This document shows, in pieces, positions 56,697 through 64,000 of a stretch of DNA of 64,000 bases. The DNA comes from Halichondria panicea (taxonomy: Eukaryota > Porifera > Demospongiae > Suberitida > Halichondriidae). The stretch spans positions 5,616,120 through 5,680,119 of the forward strand of contig NC_087389.1 of NCBI RefSeq assembly GCF_963675165.1. Reading direction: 5' to 3'. The position numbers and the translations under genes were made by a program. The notes below the pieces were generated by a model. The model did not search any database. It was given only the letters and a program-made list of their open reading frames with translations, and had not been told where the DNA came from. Positions within the stretch are counted from its first letter, which is position 1, and every line of letters starts with the position of its first letter.

Positions 56697-59600
56697 TCAC
56701 CAAATATTCCAGTTATATGGTACTATATGCGAACGAAACAGAAACTTTAATTTGGCAAGTTGCTACAGGTACGAGTGATTGCAACTATGAGCATCAACAC
56801 TCACTGTACTATAAAGTTCCTTGCTCCCCTCACCTTCCTTTCTCTGTCTCTCTCCTCGTATCTCAGCAATACTATTCTCCTCGTCATGTATCCACCCCTC
56901 ATACATTTGTATCAGTGAGACACACTTCTTGATCTCCCCCTCCACCTCCTCCAGCTCTCCCTGCAGTTGTCTCCGGTCCTGGTCAGTGATGTCACCAGAC
57001 AGTCTCTGTTGGAGGGCAGCTCTTCTCTGGGGGGAGTAAAGAATATATATACGACTGAATGAACATTCCACCAAATAGAACATGCAGCTGATACAAATCA
57101 CTACTGCACGTTATAAGGTTAACAAATTGCGTACAATCCACATAACAAAATATAAAGGTCAGCAACCACTAACCTATTCAATCAGTAAAAGTGGACTTAT
57201 AAAACATACACAAAGGTAGACAAAAAGCAACCATTCATCATACAATGGACAGTACATGTACACACATTGTCGTTCTGCTAGACTACGTGTACCACTCTTA
57301 CCACGAGAGTAGTAAGTGCAACTGTCAACACTCACCGTCTCGTGACTCTTCAGTTCACTCTCACACCTAGCCTTCGTCTGGACAAGGTGAACAAGACAAG
57401 AGTGGGTTAGACTGTGTGTTTGTGGTCACACATTATGAGTTGTCTATAGGTGTAGCTACGAGGGTCAGGTAAGGATATGAGACTATTACAAACTGAATGC
57501 ACATGAGGTGTACGGTATGTTTGCTAACATTGTTTGACTCACTTCCTATTGTTCGAGATATTCAGTAACCATGGAAATGTAGGGAGAGAAAAGAATATAA
57601 TCACAAACCTGTACACTATGATGTCAATAATTTATATTACACGGCATGTTCTCATACGTACAACTCAAACATTACTGACACAAGTACAGTCACAAGTCAG
57701 TGCAGTGTCCCGCTCACCTTCTGTTTAGTCCAATGAGACACCAGCGTAAGACACACATGGAAACAGAGAGAGGGGGATGATGGTAGGAGCAGTAAGTGCA
57801 TTCATACATGTCTGTATACTGTAACTTACATCCTGTTGTTCCAGTAATCATTAGCAGTAGTCACATTAACAAGCAATAGGACACGGACATGTAGAGAAAT
57901 GAACATGTTCAAATACACGAATGCATTCACACATGTATACATCAATTATTGCAAGTACACGTCTGTACAGCATGAAACTATCAAGAGCAGTACCAATCCT
58001 AAATAAAGCCACACAATTTCTGCCTTCATGCAGTAGTACATGTACACAAGTCAGTCTACTTTTCCATTAAATATACAATGCTCAACTAGCGCATACTGAC
58101 AATAATAAACTCACAGCCTGTTGTTGAGTAACAGTCCACAGAGGGTACATGTGAGGAGAGAGGGGTATGAACACACTGGTAGTAAGTCAGTACACACTGG
58201 CTAGTACATACACAGGTACTTAGTACTAGCAATGGCAGATAATGGAAGGGTCAGTGGGTGGGTCAGTGGAAGGGACGGTAAACGGTACAACAAGCATCTT
58301 ACATGTGCAACTTTGATACGTACGATTTTGTTTGTCGTACAATACAACACATGCACTTCATGAGACACACACACAATCACAACATACCTCAATGAGATCC
58401 TGAGACACATCAAATGGTACATGTGAGGGAGAGATTTAATCTTAACACACATACAAGACATCAGATCAGTTGAACGCTGGTGTGTATGGGATTGACTACA
58501 CATAGCAACAAGTGGAATACATCTAGACCTGGCACATTAAAGCTCTTGGGAACAATCTTGAGAAACCAAGAACTTAATTAGTTGGGGAATTTACATGTAC
58601 AAAATGTACACAATGCATGTACATGTGTGGTGTTTCTAAATTATGCGTAAAAATAATGGGACTACGAATAGTACAAGGTTACTGTGCGGAAATTTACGTA
58701 CATGCAGATTTAGGAAAGTTAGTCAGTACAAACATTTTGGGCAAGTTTGGAGCATGTGTAATGTGCCCTGGCCTACACCTGGGGTAACCACAAACTGGGA
58801 GGCTGATATCGTCCTCGTAGCCGTGGTCTACCCTATATGAGGGAGAGGGTCAGCTCTAGAGGACAAGGGACACACTAGTGATGCTAGGTAACCAGTACAT
58901 CCGTACACATTGCAGCTGAACCATTTTAGTGTGTGGACATTGAGTACCCATAAGAAGCTCACCTCCTACAGTAGTCCAAATCAGTGTGAGGTCCAACATA
59001 GGAATGAGTGTGTGCATGGGAAGAGACAAACACGATAATGTACCAACTTAGATGCATATTCTATGAACCAATAAAAGTATTAAAAGTACAACATAATAAG
59101 TTTTGTAGTTGGCAATATGCAAATTGAGAGATAAAGACATTTTACGATTTCCTACAATTAGTGTAGGAGTTCCTATAGTAACCATTAAAATAAATGTACA
59201 CGTGCAAACACAACTTACACGCTGTTGATCCAGAGAGGGAGAGTCCACAGGGCAAACACGTGGGAAGATAGTAAATGAATGATTACGAGGTTGAATGTGA
59301 TCATACTAAATATTTCCCTATAATTATAACACTATGGCACTGCACACACACAAGAGTAATAATGGGGAAGTAGAAACATCACAGAATATGCAACAGACAC
59401 TAAATACTCTGACAACACACACCAACTTACATTCTGTTGTTTCAGAGGGTCAGTCAAAGGTGAGGTGGAGATGCATGAAATGGAAGGAAGAGAAATTAGT
59501 GCAGTGATAGAGTACACTAGTGATTGCATGACACAGGGGAGGGGAAACAATTGTGGACAGCCAAACATGCAGACTGAAACACTTGATTAACCATGCATAC

Positions 59601-60056
59601 TTTCAGGTACTACTATACGACTAGATCTACTGGTCTCAATTAAGGAATAGTATCACATTCAGTTATCCGTATGTGCTCTTCTTTACACTGTCTACCTCCT
59701 AACAACAAGTGCTCAGAGCACAAGCATGTCAGCTTGGTAGAATGTGATTGCACACAACGTACCTTAATCCATTGCTGTTGTCCATTCAGAGAGAGTGGTA
59801 CATGTGGAGAGAACAACAACATGAGATAAAACACGTTACACTGACAGGGTAGAGTGTAGGCACTATACTGTGATGAATGAATGATGCCAAGTGTGTTTAT
59901 GGGTGGTCAACAAGTACATCTAGGCACTAGGAGAATGCACTGATCATTGAGTATCTATCTATCATGTGAATATCATACCCTATAGCTATCATTCTCAGTG
60001 AGCCCCTCCATCAACTGTGGGGAACTAGCAGCATTCAGTGTTGTAGATTCAGCCAT
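56697..60056 (-). CDS. Microexon coiled-coil gene, copy C
   Basis: Exons: 59979-60056 (26 codons, MAESTTLNAASSPQLMEG... ending NDSYR), 59763-59774 (QWIK), 59431-59433 (N), 59219-59221 (R), 58963-58965 (E), 58388-58399 (DLIE), 58115-58117 (A), 57830-57832 (D), 57718-57720 (K), 57336-57377 (TKARCESELKSHET), 56805-57026 (74 codons) and 56697-56762 (ending NWNIW stop). All lie in phase 0, and the 6-nt size differences from copy B in the first and eleventh exons keep frame. The coiled-coil start (LQGELEEVEGEIKK) is identical to B; the next ~27 residues differ. Flanking introns are nearly identical to B. Function unknown; no transcript evidence. Confidence 0.5.
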
Positions 60057-60425
60057 TTTCACTCTCAAATTAGTTCTTTGTTTTTTTCAAGGGCTGTTCA
60101 AAGAGGGGCGTTGCTTGTAGGCTAAATGAGGGAATTCCCCACAGCAGACAATTATGTAAGGGAATTTCCCAGCAATTAAATTTGATTTGCAAAAACATTT
60201 CATACAACATTAAAATTGTAGACCACAGTCAATAATTGTATATCAAATGATCACTTGAGGACAACACAATGAATGAGGTATAATTATACAAAAACAAAGT
60301 GTGTAAATTATGTTCAGTTCAAGTCCAGGAAGCAGCTGTCACAGACTCCGACCAACTTCTTTAAGGAGGGCAGCTGGGTGCTTTGTGAAGTGCACTGTTG
60401 GCAGAATACCATCCTGTGTGTGTGT

Positions 60426-60506
<81 letters not shown>

Positions 60507-62117
60507 GGGGGGATCCATTAATTAATGAATGTCTGAACATACGTAACAGTACATACATGACTGTACATGTAGACACGGCTTATAATAATCATGTGTTGGA
60601 ATCTACAGGTAGGCAGTGGTATCCATTAGTATCTGTTACTGAGGTATGCACTAGAATAGCCTAGCGTATATAGACTAACAGGGAGACGGTGTGTGTGTGT
60701 GTGTGTGTGTGGGCGTGTACTACAGTACACTAGAATATTTGGGCCCAAAAGCAATCACTGATCTCTAAACACATCATTAGATGGTATTTCAAAGGACAAA
60801 TAATTATTTAGATGGTATTTCAAAGGACAAATAATTATTTCTAGTTCATAGTACTACAGCTGTTTGCATAGCCTGTATACTAATCCTAAAATCTTATCAT
60901 TACCACAAAATCACCATAGAATGTTGCTATTCTTACAACATCCTAAGCAATGATGGCTTCCAGAACTTGTATGGTACTTTTTAGGGCTAATATTTTCTGT
61001 GAGATAAAATTAGACTCTCAATAATTCCCCGCTATAAGGTGGTATCAATGGTAGATGCTCTTATCTACTCTTGGTGGTATGGAAACTCACATACAAATTA
61101 GGATTTGAAGTAGAGAATGGGCTGGGACTAGCTTGCATACACAAGCAGATATACCTGTATAGCTACTAATCTGTCCACTGCATGTATGGAAAGCAGTGTG
61201 AAGGCTGAACAGCATGCAAGTCTCAGCATAAAGTGTTAATTGGTAGATCCCCAGTGTTCTATGAGTTCCCATAGTCTAGTTCTAGAAGCCATCATTGCTC
61301 TTCTTATTTATAACTATACTACATGCATGTACATGTATTTATACTATTTGCATAGCAACATTGTATGGTGGTTTGTGGTAATGCAGTGAATGATTTAGCA
61401 AGGTCTGTGCTAACAGCTGATAGTGAGCACCTAGTAGCACCCACTGTACCTGTAGTCGTGCCTGCAGCTGTTGGGTATGTCCTGCCAGACAAGAGCTCTC
61501 TTGTATCAGCTCCGGTCCTCCTCACTATCCTGTGAGGGTGTGTGAGGTGTGTGTTGAGTGTGAGGGTGTGAGTGTGCGTGGGGGTGTAGGGTGTGTGGAG
61601 TGTGTGAAGGTTACCAATTATATGACAGATTTTCATCAAAAATTCATGGACCAGTAAAAAATAAAAATTAAGAGAGGGAGTTTTTAGATACCGGTTGGTT
61701 ATTTTCGAGGCACGAAATGTTCGAGGTTTTCGAGGATTGACCCAGAAACAGGCAGGCTGGTAAAAAAATTAAATTAAAAGGAAGATGAGTTTTTAGATAC
61801 ATGTAGTTTCTGCACATAGAGAAGTTGTTAGGCTTCCCCGAACTATGTTGTGGTAAGTAATAAGCCTTATAAGGAAGTAACAGTAGTTGTTGGGTTCACA
61901 AACGAACCCATGAAACTTGTAGCTTGTAAAACAGCTGCATTTCTAACATATTTATTAGGTACAATAGTACAGCACTCACTGATCTAAGCACATCATCAAT
62001 CAATTCAAGCTCAAGCAGGGCCCAAGCCAGGCCAAGCGCAAGCCAAGCACAATTCAAGCCCAAGCGGGGCCCAAGCCAGGCCAAGCGCAATTCAAGAGTG
62101 GTATTATGTAGACTCAC
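60057..62117. other. Region between microexon gene C and dynein C
   Basis: Matches 38886-40910, with the plus-strand exon-like segment at 60309-60415. At 61990-62095 a short repeat based on CAAGCCAAGCGCAATTCAAG is expanded compared with unit B. No additional gene is supported. Confidence 0.45.
60411..60510. repeat. TG microsatellite
   Basis: (TG)n of about 85 bp ending in a G run and GGATCC, the counterpart of 39231-39345. Confidence 0.95.
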
Positions 62118-64000
62118 CGAGGCTTGTGACAGATCATCTGCTTCAAAGATGAGGTTCATACAGTTGCTCATTTGAATGATCTCCCCTGACATGAGACACA
62201 GCTTCTTGTTGTCATCCAGTACAGTGTTCATGGACTCCATCCACAGAGTGTCTATAGGACCATCAAACACCACCCACTTACGGTCATCATTTTGTGCAGG
62301 TGCAAACTCCCTACACACACAGATATAAGCACTGATCAACCACGCAATGATACGTACATAGCTATCAAAATGGCTGTAAAAAGCGCAAGGCTATTATATA
62401 CTTTGCTTTTGCTAAAATTGCCGGATTTCTACTGATCACAAAACTTGCATCTACATGTAAGCACACCATTGGAAAGGTTGTTCTGAGAGCTAGCAATTAG
62501 ATTTGAAATTAGAGAATTTGAACAAAAATTACAGGCTAGCAAAAACAGCTGAATTGTTGAAAAACTATAGCCTTGTGCTTTTGTTACAATAGAGCGCAAC
62601 TATATATGCACACGCTTAGGCTCACCTGAATGTGTTGGCTACCACACCATCAGTCCACTCGTGTGACACAGGGTCAAACTGACCAAACAGTTGACCCCTA
62701 GTGACAGCCTTGGGGTTGATGACTCTATAACCTGTCTTGTTCTCTTCCATCTGTCCCCTCTCATTGAGTGTGTCAGCTAGTACATGTACATCTAGGACCT
62801 TGCCTGGTGTGTGTGTGTGTGTGTGTGTAGGGGGGGTTACTACGGTAGATGAATAGCAATGGTATTGTATATAGGAGGGAGGTTGTTAAAACACTTTAAA
62901 TTCCACTACAACATGACCTTAGAAAGTACAAGTGGTACTGGGGCTCTTTAAACGGCCATAACTTTAGTTGCAATTTCAGATTTTCTGAAAGCTATGATTT
63001 GTTTAAATTTGGTAGGGGAATAGTTAGATCGCAAAGATTTCTTACCAGCAAAATATTCTAGCCATACGGTAGGCCTCTCCTAGCTTATAGTACCATACCT
63101 TGGGTAGGTTGACGTCCATGATGAATCTGAGCAGTAACACGTCTTCATGTTCGTTAGGGTACTTCAGTTTCAGATGACCGGCTGCCACCAACACTGACTG
63201 GACTGCACGCATGCCTACAGTGTACAATAGTGAGTAGGTCGAGTATACAGTACAGTGGGTAGTCTCGCGAGCAGACTTGTCCCAGAGGGAACGTCTGGTA
63301 ACTATTACAGCAATTCCATGGCACTGAGGAATGTAGTCACGTGCAAGATATTTGTTAATTAACCAAATTCACATGTAGACAAATATTTTCATATGCAGCT
63401 AGCTAGCTCTTGCTTGGTCTGAGCTCCTTGCAACCAAGTTCCTTCGCAACCAGGTATAGTTCAACACTAAAATTAGCCTTTGCTGGAGTAATAATCCTTC
63501 TTTTCACGTTCATTTTATGCTATAATAGGAAAATATACGGGGTGTTACCCGCCCACTATGACGTGGACAAATCTGATTGGCACTGCCAACATTCTGGCAG
63601 TGGTCCACGGAATTGCTGCAATAGTTACCAGACGTTCCCTCCCTCCTACGTCTGCTCGCGAGACTATACAGTGGGTTGTACCCACCATAGTCAGAATGGA
63701 GTTGGCTGGAGAGTTGCTCTGAACACAGTCCATAGGTCATGACAATCTTGACGGCCAGATTACGAGCATCCACAAAACCATAAGAGTAGAGAGAGATCTC
63801 TCCAATCATGGCATAGTCTGGCACCATCAATGCCACTGTACGAAACAACACCTACAGAGAGAAATATTGAAATGCATAGAGGCTAAATAGAAAGTACCGA
63901 TAGTTACCTTTAGATTGTCTGGTAGTTCAGAGCGGCCAGCATAACCTGGGTTCATGGTTCATGGTGATGCAGACAAAGCACGATGGACGCAGGTTCAGAG
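62118..64000 (-). pseudogene. Axonemal dynein heavy-chain fragment, copy C
   Basis: Exons 63908->64000, 63686-63851, 63099-63214, 62626-62803 and 62118-62310, homologous to copy B. The second exon keeps ALM before VPDYAM, which B has lost. The same 7-bp duplication (TTCATGG on the plus strand at about 63953-63966) frameshifts the first exon, so that lesion predates the B/C duplication. The AAA2 P-loop exons are missing here too. A 407-bp MULE-like element sits in the intron after the second exon. Confidence 0.88.
63260..63666. mobile_element. MULE-like insertion specific to unit C
   Basis: A 407-bp element starting TAGTCTCGCGAGCAGAC and ending with its complement. Further inverted matches (GGGAACGTCTGGTAACTATT) extend about 60 bp inward. 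A perfect 9-bp duplication TACAGTGGG (63251-63259, 63667-63675) flanks it; the empty site is seen at about 42081-42091. No transposase frame. Confidence 0.9.

Larger units (their letters stand above)
44240..64000. repeat. Segmental duplication unit C (runs off right edge)
   Basis: Collinear with 22.7-42.4 kb. It lacks the 28676-29012 and 22988-23310 insertions and carries its own MULE-like insertion at 63260-63666, a MITE at 49836-50074 and extra receptor tail exons. Confidence 0.93.

Noticed and set aside
61319-61639. Minus-strand frame RTGADTRELLSGRT at 40.3 and 61.5 kb
   Set aside because: The frame depends on GT-rich repeats, differs at the ends and resembles no dynein segment; the opposite strand is at least as open.

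Overview
The window looks like nuclear DNA of an early-branching animal, most probably a demosponge of the Amphimedon type. This is inferred from AT-rich sequence, many short introns (about 40 to 400 bp), metazoan-only gene families (Death domains, axonemal dynein, a CRELD-like EGF gene, eIF4E class 3), and intracellular receptors joining NACHT-LRR or Roc/COR-like heads to Death domains. No species assignment can be proven from the sequence alone. Nearly all recognisable genes lie on the minus strand, so each gene runs from high to low coordinates.

Layout. The window is dominated by a segmental tandem duplication of about 21 kb. Unit B covers roughly 21.9-43.3 kb and unit C roughly 44.2-64.0 kb (beyond the right edge). 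They match at an offset of 21.06-21.26 kb. Read along the minus strand, each unit carries (1) an axonemal dynein heavy-chain fragment, (2) a small coiled-coil gene built from one-codon and four-codon microexons, (3) an intact Roc/COR-like GTPase-Death receptor, (4) an eIF4E3 gene and (5) a 5'-truncated gene of unknown function with an RVxF-like motif. Unit A (about 1-10 kb) is a third, internally deleted relative: dynein sequence is joined directly to gene (5), and next to it lies a NACHT-LRR receptor. That receptor's 3' exons are near-copies of the tails of the Roc receptors. Between A and B (11-21 kb) lie minisatellites, Death-domain and CRELD remnants, a four-span membrane protein interrupted by a MITE, and several inverted-repeat transposons.

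How the parts relate. The receptors keep long intact reading frames in every unit. The passenger genes are broken differently in each copy: dynein in all three, the RVxF gene in all three, and eIF4E3 in B but not in C. This suggests that selection keeps the receptors while their neighbours decay. Receptor tails are built from short exons that are all phase 1-1, so cassettes can be gained, lost or skipped without changing frame. The same tail is attached to two unrelated NTPase heads.

The most striking signal is the microexon gene (35.5-38.9 and 56.7-60.1 kb). Introns of the two copies differ by about 1-2 percent in the parts counted by hand. The microexons they flank, including single-codon exons, differ by about 29 percent, and every counted change alters an amino acid. 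All exon positions were read by eye from splice consensus and frame; no transcript evidence was available.
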